Made by a program: the position numbers and the translations under genes
Shown here: piece after piece, positions 10,301 through 19,785 of the stretch
How positions within the stretch are numbered: position 1 is the stretch's first letter
Layout of the letters: each line of letters starts with the position of its first letter
Notes under the pieces: generated by a model
What the model was told of the DNA's origin: nothing
The model's database searches: none
Seen by the model: only the letters and a program-made list of their open reading frames with translations
Assembly: GCA_009768925.2 (NCBI GenBank)
Contig: VHIT02000039.1
Coordinates: forward strand, 1 to 64,000
Source of the DNA: Cryptosporidium bovis
Lineage: Eukaryota > Apicomplexa > Conoidasida > Eucoccidiorida > Cryptosporidiidae
DNA length: 64,000 nucleotides
Reading direction: 5' to 3'

Positions 10301-10980
10301 TCTGTTTATTTAAAGATAATAATAATAATTAATATTTTATCCAAAGTTATTAAATATGAATTAAACCTCAATCATTATAGAAAAAAAAGCTTCTGATTTT
10401 ATTCTTTCTTAAGATGAGAGGGAATTTAATTAATAAATATATTAATTTATGATGAATCATAAACAAGAATAATTTACTAGGTTAAAATAAATGATCTTAG
10501 AATAGGAAATAAAATATTGAAATAAATAAGAATAAAAACAATAGTGCAAGAAATGAGAATTTAACGTATGATGCCATCATTTTGAACTCTAATTTTATTT
10601 TTAACTTGATTTCTTTTTTTTTCCAGTCGTTTTTGTCTTGTTTCTATTTTATTATTTTTTTTATGACCATCTTTATTATGATTATATTTGCCAGATTTTC
10701 TTTTGAGTGTAATTAATTGATATGCTATAATTTGCATATTGCCAAATAATTATAATTGTACTTATTAGTACTATAAAAATTGGTTGAAGGTTAAATTAAA
10801 AATCTCCCGCTCAATTGTGGGGTATGGCATGTAACTTTATAGTCTGATAAAAAATGGGTGATGTGATAATTATTGAGTGGACAATAAAATTAATATATCA
10901 TAAAATTAATAATAAAATAGGGATCAGTTTTATATAAATTTAAATTAATTATATATGTTTTTTTTGCGTAACTGACAAAA
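10301..10980. other. Intergenic, 680 bp
   Basis: Between the kinase stop and the CKS1 start on the same strand. It contains a small inverted repeat (ATGATGCCATCAT near 10571) and a GTGGGG G-box-like site near 10817. No gene seen. Confidence 0.5.
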
Positions 10981-11455
10981 ATGAGAAGCCCATATGCAGA
11001 CGAGGTTGAGTATTCCGAGAAATTTAACATGGATACACATGAATATAGGTGCGTCAAAGAAAAATAGATTTTTAATTAGACTAACAGTTAAAATGACAGA
11101 TTTGTTAAATTAACAAGACCTTTATACAAGAAACTACAACAATACAGGTACGATTTTTTCATTCAAACAAGTCTAATGAACATCATAAATAACTCAATAT
11201 AGGGCATCAAGGGGAAATGGACCATTCATATCTGAGGAGGAGTGGCGTCATGTTCTCGGTAAGTAAAACAATGTATAAATATATGTGTGAGAATATTAAG
11301 TTAATTTATTATTAAATTAAAAAGGTCTACAAATGAGTAGGGGGTGGGTTCATTTTTTAGACTGGAGAAAAGAGCCATGGGTGTTGTGCTTCAGAAGACC
11401 TCAAGGCACAAATCCTCAGACAGGAAAGGTAGATCATAAATCTATTGAAGGATGA
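10981..11455 (+). CDS. CKS1: Cyclin-dependent kinase regulatory subunit (CKS/Suc1), four exons
   Basis: Exons 10981-11048, 11100-11147, 11203-11258 and 11325-11455; introns of 51, 55 and 66 bp with GTGCGT, GTACGA and GTAAGT donors. Phases match and the product is 100 aa, a normal CKS size. CKS proteins bind CDKs and phosphorylated partners to promote multisite phosphorylation. Visible: YSEKF and EYRFVKL (anion-pocket Arg), SEEEWRHVLGLQ, GWVHF and the C-terminal FRRP. The usual beta-hinge HxPEPH is changed: the aligned stretch reads WRKEPW, so only the central Glu-Pro remains. No single ORF is long enough for simple ORF finding, so intronless gene calling would miss it. Three introns in a 475-bp gene is unusual in this window. 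Confidence 0.92.
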
Positions 11456-12223
11456 AGAGCTAAAACATTTATTTTTTTAATTAATTAATGCAACACAAAT
11501 TAGTTTGAGCTCATGGTTCTCTACAGTGTTAGGTGACTAAATTATCCGAATATATGCTCTAGGTTTTCTGTTTTTTCATCAAATTATTGACAAAAAAACA
11601 TGCATTTGGTATTAAATAGGCTGTGATTGTGTTTCATTTATTAAACAATTTTTCTCTTTGCACTGATTTCTGTACAAATAGGTAATTATAGTGTTGACCG
11701 CCACTAAACCGCTAGTTTGGGGTTGATTTGAGGGGTAGTTGGGTATCACAAAAGGTTTAGAGAAACGGTGTTAAATAACTTTCTTTTCTTTCTTATAAAT
11801 ACGGAAATAAATATCAAAATTATTCTTACTTGGTAAAAGTACTTTTTTATAAAAATTAAATTATTATATATTATTTATCAATTTTTTTGGAGCATTAAGG
11901 GAAGAATATTGACAACGTACCTTCTTATTCATTTTTTGCATATTGTTTTTGAAGTAACATCGACTAAATAGGTATAATTGACAAGAAAGAGGCATTGCCA
12001 GGTTCCTTGACTATTCTCTCCCAGATAATAGACATAAGTTAGCAGAAATCCATAGGATATAAACACACAAAACCACTATTTGAAGAATACATATATTTAG
12101 TGGTTAGTTTTCCACTTTTTTCACAATAAAATAACAGTAATTAGTGCCATATTATTTTGAGTACTGAGGTCATATTGTTTAGGTACAAGTAAAAAATTGT
12201 TGTATACTTTATATTGAGGTAAA
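11456..12223. other. Intergenic, 768 bp, promoter of proteasome alpha-4
   Basis: Upstream of the proteasome gene. It contains G-rich runs (GGGG near 11718 and 11732, separated by about 10 bp) resembling the G-box described upstream of some Cryptosporidium genes. I looked for U1, U2, U4, U5 and U6 snRNA signatures here and found none. No coding exon seen. Confidence 0.45.
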
Positions 12224-13012
12224 ATGTCGAGAAGATATGACTCTAGAACAACAACATTTTCCCCTGAGGGAAGGCTTTATCAAGTAGAGTATGCCTTGGA
12301 AGCAATAAATAATGCAGCACCAACAGTTGGGTTAGTGTGTAATGAAGGAATAATACTTGGAGCAGATAAAGCAATCGTATCCAAGTTATTAGATCAGGGA
12401 AGGTCTATGGAAAAAATATACACAATTGATCGCCACATTATTGTTGGTGTTGCAGGATTAACAGCAGACGCAAACATATTAATTGCTCAAGCGCGCATAG
12501 AATCTCAGAGATATCAATATACATATGGCGAGGAACAACCAGTTGAGCAGTTAGTTACTCAAATATGCGATAGAAAGCAAAGCTATACTCAGTTTGGTGG
12601 TCTTAGACCATTCGGTGTTTCATTTTTATTTGCTGGTTATGACAAGCACTACGGATATCAATTATATCAATCAGACCCTTCGGGTAATTTTTCCGGTTGG
12701 AAGGCAACTGCAATAGGACAAAACAATCACACCGCCACTTCGATCCTGAAACAGGAATGGAAGGAAGACTTGACTTTGGATCAAGGATTGCTGCTAACTG
12801 CTAAAGTACTTGCGAAGACCATGGACACTACTTCCCCAACAGCAGACAAGTTTGAATTTTCTATTCTCACGTATAACAAAGACAAGAGGAAATGCACCCA
12901 AAGAATTTTGTCTGAAAGAGAAATCACAGAGTTACTTAATAAGGTACAGGAAGAAATTGCTTCTGAAAGTAGTTCTAGCAACGGCTCCAACAGCAACAGT
13001 TCGAGCAATTAG
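12224..13012 (+). CDS. 20S proteasome subunit alpha-4 (PSMA4/Pre9 type)
   Basis: 262 aa, intronless. It is a structural subunit of the outer alpha ring of the 20S core. The alpha-type N-terminal signature RRYDSRTTTFSPEGRLYQVEYA is present (Arg3-Ala23), with no catalytic N-terminal Thr, as expected. PSMA4-specific blocks include QSYTQFGGLRPFGVS, YGYQLYQSDPSGN and GWKAT. The C-terminal tail (about 245-262) is Ser/Asn-rich and differs from the Lys/Glu-rich tail of animal PSMA4, so it is probably lineage-specific. The alpha ring is the docking surface for the PA200-like activator encoded at 52096-59304. Subunit class is confident from the motif set. Confidence 0.95.
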   Translation: MSRRYDSRTTTFSPEGRLYQVEYALEAINNAAPTVGLVCNEGIILGADKAIVSKLLDQGRSMEKIYTIDRHIIVGVAGLTADANILIAQARIESQRYQYTYGEEQPVEQLVTQICDRKQSYTQFGGLRPFGVSFLFAGYDKHYGYQLYQSDPSGNFSGWKATAIGQNNHTATSILKQEWKEDLTLDQGLLLTAKVLAKTMDTTSPTADKFEFSILTYNKDKRKCTQRILSEREITELLNKVQEEIASESSSSNGSNSNSSSN

Positions 13013-13199
13013 AGTGGTTTCAAATAAACTAGCTAACATCCAGGAAAAGTGTATAATTTATTTCTTTATTGTCACGTATGTTGTAGTTTATTCATATATT
13101 TTTCTGTCGCTGTTTCACCTGGTTTTGTTTTTAGCCTTGTGAAATACGTTGATTTTATTTGCCTTGATATCATCTAGCAATGAAGAAGTGGATTGGAGT

Positions 13200-13251
13200 G
13201 GGGGGGGGGGGGGAGGGGGNNNNNNNNNNNNNNNNNNGGGGGGGGGGGGGG
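13200..13251. other. Assembly gap inside a poly-G tract
   Basis: A run of G with one interrupting A (13200-13219) is followed by 18 N (13220-13237) and another G run to 13251, then AAGGGGG. The true tract length is unknown. In such an A+T-rich genome this is the strongest G homopolymer in the window and would stall sequencing and could form G-quadruplexes. Confidence 0.95.
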
Positions 13252-13355
13252 AAGGGGGAGATTTTGAGGTTGTGGATTACCTAGATATCTGCCAATCGCA
13301 AGAAAAGTCTTAATGTGATAAATTGATACTTAAGGACTCATAAATGTGATGAACA

Positions 13356-13532
13356 ATGCAAATTCAAAGATATATAACATCACGGCGAACGATTGAAGAA
13401 AATCGAAAATCTAGTGATTTACCGCGTTTGAAAATATTGTGGGCCCAACTGTATCAAAAAAATAAAATATTAAAAGCAAAAAAAAGTACCGCCAAAAAAA
13501 GATTAACTAGGTTTTACATTAAATTTGAATGA
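13356..13532 (+). CDS. Possible small basic protein, 58 aa
   Basis: ATG ORF below usual length cut-offs, beginning MQIQRYITSRRTIEENRK and ending TRFYIKFE. It is rich in Lys/Arg, and its DNA is less A+T-rich than the flanks (for example ccgcgtttg and gtgggcccaac). The frame is closed by TGA just before the ATG, so no 5' extension without splicing. No family recognised. It could be chance, a small ribosomal-type protein, or one exon of a larger gene. Confidence 0.25.
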   Translation: MQIQRYITSRRTIEENRKSSDLPRLKILWAQLYQKNKILKAKKSTAKKRLTRFYIKFE

Positions 13533-13991
13533 TAAAAATTAAAAAAAGAAACGAAGAGGAGTTAAGGCTATTTCTGTTTTTCTTCTAAAGCAAGTATTAA
13601 ATTGGATAAATTAGAGTTAATTTTATGTATATTTTATTAAGATCAGGAGACATAGGGATAAATAAGTTGATATTATTGAATTAACTAACTGTAGCATTAA
13701 TACATATATGCACTTATGTATTTTTGAATGCTGAAATATATATCTTTCTGAAAAAGTAACATTTGAAGTTAAAGGTTACTCCGTTAAAAGAAGCACTTAT
13801 TTATTTCTTATTCATACTGACAACTTAATTAAATGATTTTAAGTTTTAATATATTTCAAGGTAAATAATAGGGATCACTGAAATTGAGATATATTAATAA
13901 AAAATAAGGAATAAATTTATGTAAATGTAAATTAATATTCATTGTTAATATATAAATAATTTTATCAGGAATAAGCATAAGTATACAAAGA

Positions 13992-16900
13992 ATGTTATTA
14001 AAAGAGTCAATTTCATCAGCAAAGATAAGTTGGTGCCCATTATCAACAAGGAGAAAGTTAAATTTAATAGCTCTAGGCGGATGCGGATTAAACCCCGTTC
14101 TTGATATAAGATCATTGGACGTGTCTGACAATAAGAGGGAGTTACCAACAGTATGTACAACTCCACTAAATTCAAGATGTACATCTATTTCTTGGGGTAA
14201 ATTTGGTAGTGATTGCGAGAATGAATTGGGATTAATATGTACAGGTTTGGAAGATGGAAGTGTGAATTTATTCAAACCAATATTAAACACATATGATAAT
14301 AAGGTTTGCAGTAATTTATCTTTAGAAATTGTTTGCAATAATTCAAATATACATAATTCGTCAATAAATTGTTTAGAATTTAATAAGGTTGAAACTAATT
14401 TACTTGCATCAGGTGGGAGTGATGGGAAGATATTTGTGATAGACTTGAAAGATGGAGTAACTGGAAATTTGAACCATTTTGAACCTGGAAAAGAGAACAA
14501 ACATGGAGATTCAGATTTAACATCAGTAAAATGGAATCCAAAGGTTTCACATATACTGGCATCTTCTTCAGGCAATGGCACAACAGCAATATGGGATTTG
14601 AAATTAAAAAAGAGTGCAATATCCTTTAGAGATCCTGCGCAAAGATCTAGACCATCAACATTAGCCTGGGTTCCGAACCAACCAACACAGATAATAGTAG
14701 GTTACGATGACGATAGAAATCCCTCACTTCAACTGTGGGATTTGAGAAATGTCTCATATCCATTCAAAGAAACTGTATCTGCACATCAAAAGGGAATAAT
14801 GTCAGTAGATTTTTCACAAGTTGACTCAAATTTACTTTTGTCCTCGGGTAAAGATGGCAAAATAATATGCTGGACACTTTTAAATAATCAACAACCTGAG
14901 ATATTCACCGAATTAGTATCTCAACAATGGAATGTACAAAACTTGTGGTCTCCAATAATACCAGGAATATTTGCAACAGCATCCCATAATGATAAGATAG
15001 GAATATTTTCGCTTTCATCACATTCAAATACCACAACGTATATTCCATCATGGTATCACAAGCCTTCTGGAGTTAATTTTACTTTTTCTGGTAAATTGGT
15101 ATCTTTCTCAAGAAAGGATTCTGGAATGAATCCAAAGTTCAAACTATACAAAGTTCCATCTAATCCAGAAATAACTGTTCATGCTGACATTTTTGATGAG
15201 TTATTGAACAAAGGAGACTATGTTAGTTATTGCAAGAAAAAGAGTCAGGAGTCAGATAATTCAAATGAAAAACTTGCTTGGAATTTAGTTGAAAACATGT
15301 TTTCAGTTGATAGTAGTGAAAGGCGTTTGTATATAGCTTCTTTACTAGGTTACGATTTTAATGAGTCTAATTTGCAGGCAAATCAGTTGTTAGGGAGAAA
15401 TACAGGAGTACTAATACAAGAGGAATTACTGAAGAATGAAATGAACAACCAGTTAAATGATACTGGAATAAATAACAATATTAATGAATCAAATAGAAAT
15501 ATTGACTTCAAGGGAACTAGTAACAGAGGCGTGAATAATCAGGAGTTGGGTGGTTATTCGTTGTTGTCCGGAATAGGTAGTCAAAACAGTCCAAATAATG
15601 TTTCAAATCAAGTGAATTCTCTGCTGTCACTTGATCCAGAGAAGTTCTTTCAGCAACTTGGTGAGAGTAATTCCAATGGGAATGAGGATGGAAGTGGTGA
15701 TAACAACAATATTGAGTCCGTTCAAGGTGTGTCTGGTATAAATGGCAGTGGCAATATTAATTATGGAAGTGCCTTTAATGCAAGTTGTAACGATAACCAG
15801 ATGGATAAAAGTGCTCTTTTTGATAATAAACCCAATTATAATGTGAATGATAACAATGAAATGTTTGATTTTCCTCGATCTAACTTAAGTGTAACAGGTT
15901 CCACGTCAGGATCTCGCTTAAATCATAGTGTAAAGCAACGAGAGTGGTGCAAAAAAGAAGAAGACGTGATAAACAACTTAGTGATAACTGGAAATATAGA
16001 TTCGGCAATAGATGTATGTGTGGAAAGAGGCTTTTTCTCGGAGGCATTCATAATGGCTACTAGGTTAGGTGGCACACATTTGGATTATGTACAGAAACAA
16101 TACCAGAGAAAACATGATTGCTACTATACACAAAAAATGATCGGCTATGTAATACTAGACGACCTCGAGAATTTTGTTAAAAATAGCAATTTAGATCGTT
16201 GGAACGAGACGCTTGCAATAATATCTATATATACACAACCAATAACTTCTTATAATAGCAATGTAATACAATTTCAATCAAAATATACAATGGAAAGTTT
16301 ATCGGAATTGTTAGGGAAGAGGCTTGAGGAGGAAAAGTTTGATGTCAGATCAGCGTTGATATGTTATTTGTGTGCGCGTAATTTTAGAAGTTCAATAGAG
16401 ATATGGGGGAAAATGACTTCTTGTCAGACATCACTAATATTGGGTCTACAGGATTTTGTAGAGAAAGTAGCAGTGCTTCAGGCAGCAACAAGATTTAATG
16501 GTAATGATGAAAACATAACAAAACAAGTTATTCAGTACGCAGAAATACTTGCAAATTCTGGTAGAATTGTTGCTGCAATGAAGTTTTTATCTTCCCTTGC
16601 TTCGAATGATCATTCTATTAATTCTTTAATATTGAGAGATAGAATATACAATGCAGCTCCCGAATTAATGAATTCACTTGGCTTTGCTAAACCTAATTTC
16701 CCATTTACTATTGTTGAACTATATCCAGATGTTAATAGCAATAATATGAGTAATTACCAACACAACATGAGCAATCCTTACCAAATGATTACAGGAAATA
16801 CAGGAATGCCTGTAAATGTCGGTGCGAATACTGGGATGGCAGCCACAGGAACTGGATTGAGATTGGGTGTTAATGCAGGAGTTGGACAAATGCCTCCATC

Positions 16901-18251
16901 TTCTATATCCTCTTTTCCACCACCAACACCTCCGCACGCACATAACCAACCAAATCCACAAACCATCATACCAGGTAACTCGAGTAGTGGTGTTGGTATC
17001 TTAAGCAACTCAAATAATCACTTGCGACCAGTAGTTCCTGGAGGAGGCGGCTTACAACAACCAATTCTGCCACCACCTCCGCCACTACCACCACAACAAT
17101 TGCCAGTGAACTCTGGAGTAAACACTGGAAGTTTGATTGGAGGAGGAATTCCGAATATTAATTCAAACAGTGGTTCGTTTGTAAATCAGAACAATACTAT
17201 GTTTTCGTCCGGATTAAGAGGTTCAATGCCACCACCACCACCATCTCAATCATCAAGTCATTCCTCCTTAATTCAGTCTTCCCAAATTAGACCTTCGTCA
17301 TCAATTGTCTCTACAGGAATGATTAATAATCCGTTGCCACCACCGCCTCAGAATAACATACTTACTCGCCCGAATTCCCCAATTGTGTACAACCAAGGAA
17401 ATAATTTAGTGGGCCAAACAAATACGGGGTCCTTTGGTGGATTGGGTTCGGCATTAAATAACCAGAAAGGTTTTGGTTCCAATAGTAACAATTTTAATCC
17501 CACTTTCCAGACACCAAATGCTTCTTCTATCCCACCAATTCCAATTAATACTAGTAATAGCCAAAATATGAGTGGTATTCCTTCAAACCCACAAATTGGA
17601 ATTGGAAATAATAACAATAACCTAAGTTCCTTCAATCACATGTCTGCTTCACAACTATCCATAGCTTCAACAGGTGGTAACAATAATAGTAACGTTGCTG
17701 CTGGCATCATTGGAGGTGGTGTAGTTGACTCTTCTTCCTCAAATCCACCTTCCGCTCCATTGCCAGTAGGAAGACCTTCAATAACAACGGCTCCTCATAG
17801 CGGAGCAAAACCACCAATACCGGGTATGCCAGTGCCTTGGCCGTTACCAACAGCAACACAACAATTAAGTTCAACGACGTCAACAACAGCTAATGCCAAT
17901 AGACAAATTCAAGAGGCGTCTAAAAAGTCCTCTAATCAGAATTTGGGGCAGGCATTGGCTCCACAATTAATGGACATGGTAACTAATGTTATAAATACAA
18001 GTTTGAATAATATGTTCTCGAATGAACCTAGAAAAAAGATGGATGCTCAAAAAAAATTCGATGAGTTGTTTGAAAAACTTAGATCTGGAAATATTTCCGA
18101 TAGTGTTTCTTCCAAGCTCGTTAACTTATGTAAATCCATACAAACTGGTGATTTTTCAACAGCCAATAAGATCCATATTGACTTGAGTTCAACAGAGTGG
18201 GAAAATAACAAGAATTGGTTAATGGCATTAAAAAGAATTATTCCAAAGTAG
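13992..18251 (+). CDS. COPII coat protein SEC31
   Basis: 1419 aa, intronless; human SEC31A is about 1220. It forms the outer cage of COPII vesicles with SEC13 at ER exit sites. Residues about 1-345 are a WD40 propeller starting MLLKESISSAKISWCP, close to SEC31 MKLKE...AWSP. It shows LASGGSDGKIFVIDL, HILASSSGNGTTAIWDL, PSLQLWDLR and LLLSSGKDGKIICW, in the order of SEC31 blades. Residues about 645-905 are an alpha-solenoid (ACE1-type) with a repeat such as GNIDSAIDVCVERGFFSEAF. Residues about 915-1300 are Pro/Asn/Ser-rich, as in SEC31 proline-rich linkers that touch SEC23. The last 120 residues are a conserved helical domain. Asn-rich inserts (about 490-640) account for the extra length. Confidence 0.95.
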   Translation: MLLKESISSAKISWCPLSTRRKLNLIALGGCGLNPVLDIRSLDVSDNKRELPTVCTTPLNSRCTSISWGKFGSDCENELGLICTGLEDGSVNLFKPILNTYDNKVCSNLSLEIVCNNSNIHNSSINCLEFNKVETNLLASGGSDGKIFVIDLKDGVTGNLNHFEPGKENKHGDSDLTSVKWNPKVSHILASSSGNGTTAIWDLKLKKSAISFRDPAQRSRPSTLAWVPNQPTQIIVGYDDDRNPSLQLWDLRNVSYPFKETVSAHQKGIMSVDFSQVDSNLLLSSGKDGKIICWTLLNNQQPEIFTELVSQQWNVQNLWSPIIPGIFATASHNDKIGIFSLSSHSNTTTYIPSWYHKPSGVNFTFSGKLVSFSRKDSGMNPKFKLYKVPSNPEITVHADIFDELLNKGDYVSYCKKKSQESDNSNEKLAWNLVENMFSVDSSERRLYIASLLGYDFNESNLQANQLLGRNTGVLIQEELLKNEMNNQLNDTGINNNINESNRNIDFKGTSNRGVNNQELGGYSLLSGIGSQNSPNNVSNQVNSLLSLDPEKFFQQLGESNSNGNEDGSGDNNNIESVQGVSGINGSGNINYGSAFNASCNDNQMDKSALFDNKPNYNVNDNNEMFDFPRSNLSVTGSTSGSRLNHSVKQREWCKKEEDVINNLVITGNIDSAIDVCVERGFFSEAFIMATRLGGTHLDYVQKQYQRKHDCYYTQKMIGYVILDDLENFVKNSNLDRWNETLAIISIYTQPITSYNSNVIQFQSKYTMESLSELLGKRLEEEKFDVRSALICYLCARNFRSSIEIWGKMTSCQTSLILGLQDFVEKVAVLQAATRFNGNDENITKQVIQYAEILANSGRIVAAMKFLSSLASNDHSINSLILRDRIYNAAPELMNSLGFAKPNFPFTIVELYPDVNSNNMSNYQHNMSNPYQMITGNTGMPVNVGANTGMAATGTGLRLGVNAGVGQMPPSSISSFPPPTPPHAHNQPNPQTIIPGNSSSGVGILSNSNNHLRPVVPGGGGLQQPILPPPPPLPPQQLPVNSGVNTGSLIGGGIPNINSNSGSFVNQNNTMFSSGLRGSMPPPPPSQSSSHSSLIQSSQIRPSSSIVSTGMINNPLPPPPQNNILTRPNSPIVYNQGNNLVGQTNTGSFGGLGSALNNQKGFGSNSNNFNPTFQTPNASSIPPIPINTSNSQNMSGIPSNPQIGIGNNNNNLSSFNHMSASQLSIASTGGNNNSNVAAGIIGGGVVDSSSSNPPSAPLPVGRPSITTAPHSGAKPPIPGMPVPWPLPTATQQLSSTTSTTANANRQIQEASKKSSNQNLGQALAPQLMDMVTNVINTSLNNMFSNEPRKKMDAQKKFDELFEKLRSGNISDSVSSKLVNLCKSIQTGDFSTANKIHIDLSSTEWENNKNWLMALKRIIPK

Positions 18252-18460
18252 AGTTGAGAAGTATATTTAGTTTTTTTAGCAATTTAAAACCAAAACGACG
18301 ACTTCGTGGATAAGTAGATTAGTATTGTGCAAATAGCTTGCTTTTCATCTCTAAAATAAAGTTACTGCCTATTTTATTATATAAACATTTAAGTAATGAA
18401 TGAAAGAATTAGTATTTCTTCTGATATATATAAGAAAAAATAGTAGTGTGAACGAATAAT

Positions 18461-19303
18461 TTATGTAATTTTTGATTTATTTTGGAGTTTATTTATATGA
18501 TTTTTCCAACTTATTTGCTTAGTTTTAGCCTGATTTTCCAATATCTCGTTTTTTTGTTGTTTTTTAATTACTGATATTTTCCTTTTCTTGACAGTTTTTA
18601 TTTGGTCGCTATCTGTAGGTTTAATTATTAGACTTTCCGGTATTTTGTATCCTCCTGGAGTTGTTATTGTATTAATATTGCCGTTAATATCATTATTTTT
18701 ATTAACTTCCTTTGAAATATTATTTACCTTATATTTGTCCTGTGCAATATTTCTTACCTTGCCAAAAGAAACAAATTCTCTGTCATCTCCATAATCAGCA
18801 TACTTTACTATGTAACCATCACTCTTCACATCTAACACTACACAATTATACCAATTGCCATCTTCTTCATATAATGCCTGAGCCTTCGCCCCTATTTTAA
18901 AATCTTTAATTTGAGGTACAAATCTAACATCACATTCCTTGAATTTTACCCTTTCACCATTATTACTAGCTCCGAAAATCAATACATTGTAGCTAACAGA
19001 GTTGTCATAGTCTTTATCAGTGGAATTATACTCTATTATTTTTCCATATTTCTTATTACCATTATAAAATACCTCTACTATTCTCCCTATAATTCCACTT
19101 TTCTCCTCTTTTTCCCTATGTTTTATTAAATCCTCAAGGAGACTAATTACTTCCAGAATATCATTTTTTAGTTCACTCAGTTCCGAGTAATTTTTGTCGT
19201 TTTCTTTCAAACTTGTTAAACTATCTTCAATATATTTAAGCTGAGTGCGATTTGCGTGTAATTTTTTGACCAAGTCATCGTATGACTCATTCAATTCATT
19301 CAT
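18461..19303 (-). CDS. SMN-related splicing factor 30 (SPF30/SMNDC1), Tudor protein
   Basis: 280 aa. Role in the family: a Tudor protein that binds symmetric dimethyl-Arg on Sm proteins and is needed for spliceosome maturation. The N-terminal helix (about 1-65) matches SPF30 in pattern (LKNDILEVISLLEDLI versus LKKDLQEVIELTKDLL). The Tudor domain is at about 136-185: KIGAKAQALYEEDGNWYNCVV then YIVKYADYGDDREFV, with the aromatic cage residues in place. The Lys-rich C-terminus includes QAKTKQISWKNH, like QREDQKVKWQQF in SPF30. Odd: residues about 70-130 (GIIGRIVEVFYNGNKKYGKI...) look like an additional, degenerate Tudor-like barrel not present in human SPF30. Convergent with SEC31 (209 bp between ends). 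Confidence 0.85.
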   Translation of the reverse strand: MNELNESYDDLVKKLHANRTQLKYIEDSLTSLKENDKNYSELSELKNDILEVISLLEDLIKHREKEEKSGIIGRIVEVFYNGNKKYGKIIEYNSTDKDYDNSVSYNVLIFGASNNGERVKFKECDVRFVPQIKDFKIGAKAQALYEEDGNWYNCVVLDVKSDGYIVKYADYGDDREFVSFGKVRNIAQDKYKVNNISKEVNKNNDINGNINTITTPGGYKIPESLIIKPTDSDQIKTVKKRKISVIKKQQKNEILENQAKTKQISWKNHINKLQNKSKIT

Positions 19304-19785
19304 TTTGCTTATTTATCTCAATTATTTAAAATTAGAAGAAGTATATATGTGGTTCTAATGATATTAAACTATGAATCCATATTAAATACAAAAAGAAATC
19401 ATTATATCATATTTTTGTTGGCATTACCCATATATTTCCATAGGGAAAAAATTTCCCACGTATCAGTTTCTCAACCTAGTGAGTAATTCACAGGCATTTT
19501 TCTTGGCGGAATTTTAATTTTTAAATCCGATTACAAAAACAAATGCAATTGAATTAAACAAAACAAAATAAACAAAAAATACAGATATAAGGAGTTGAAA
19601 ACAAATAGAAGATAGCTTTATACTACGGATAAATAAACTACTACCTTAGTATGCAGTGGTAGCCGCACACAATATTGTAGTAGCAAGGAAGTGATTTAAA
19701 CAATTTCCTACTTTTTAAAATAATTATTTGGTAAAATTGAATAGGACACTTTTTTATTTAAAATATAATATGTAATTTATTACTA
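19304..19785. promoter_or_regulatory. Divergent promoter, 482 bp, with E2F-like site
   Basis: Between the starts of SPF30 (minus) and B56 (plus). TTGGCGGAA at 19503-19511 fits the GGCGC/GGCGG-type motif. No gene inside. Confidence 0.5.

Larger units (their letters stand above)
13013..13991. other. Intergenic, 979 bp, with assembly gap
   Basis: Contains the poly-G/N gap (13200-13251) and a small basic ORF (13356-13532, listed separately). The rest is A+T-rich sequence leading to the SEC31 start. Confidence 0.6.

Noticed and set aside
11456-12223. Possible snRNA in the gap before proteasome alpha-4
   Set aside because: G-rich and pyrimidine-rich stretches looked RNA-like, but no U1/U2/U4/U5/U6 core sequence or clear stem was found.
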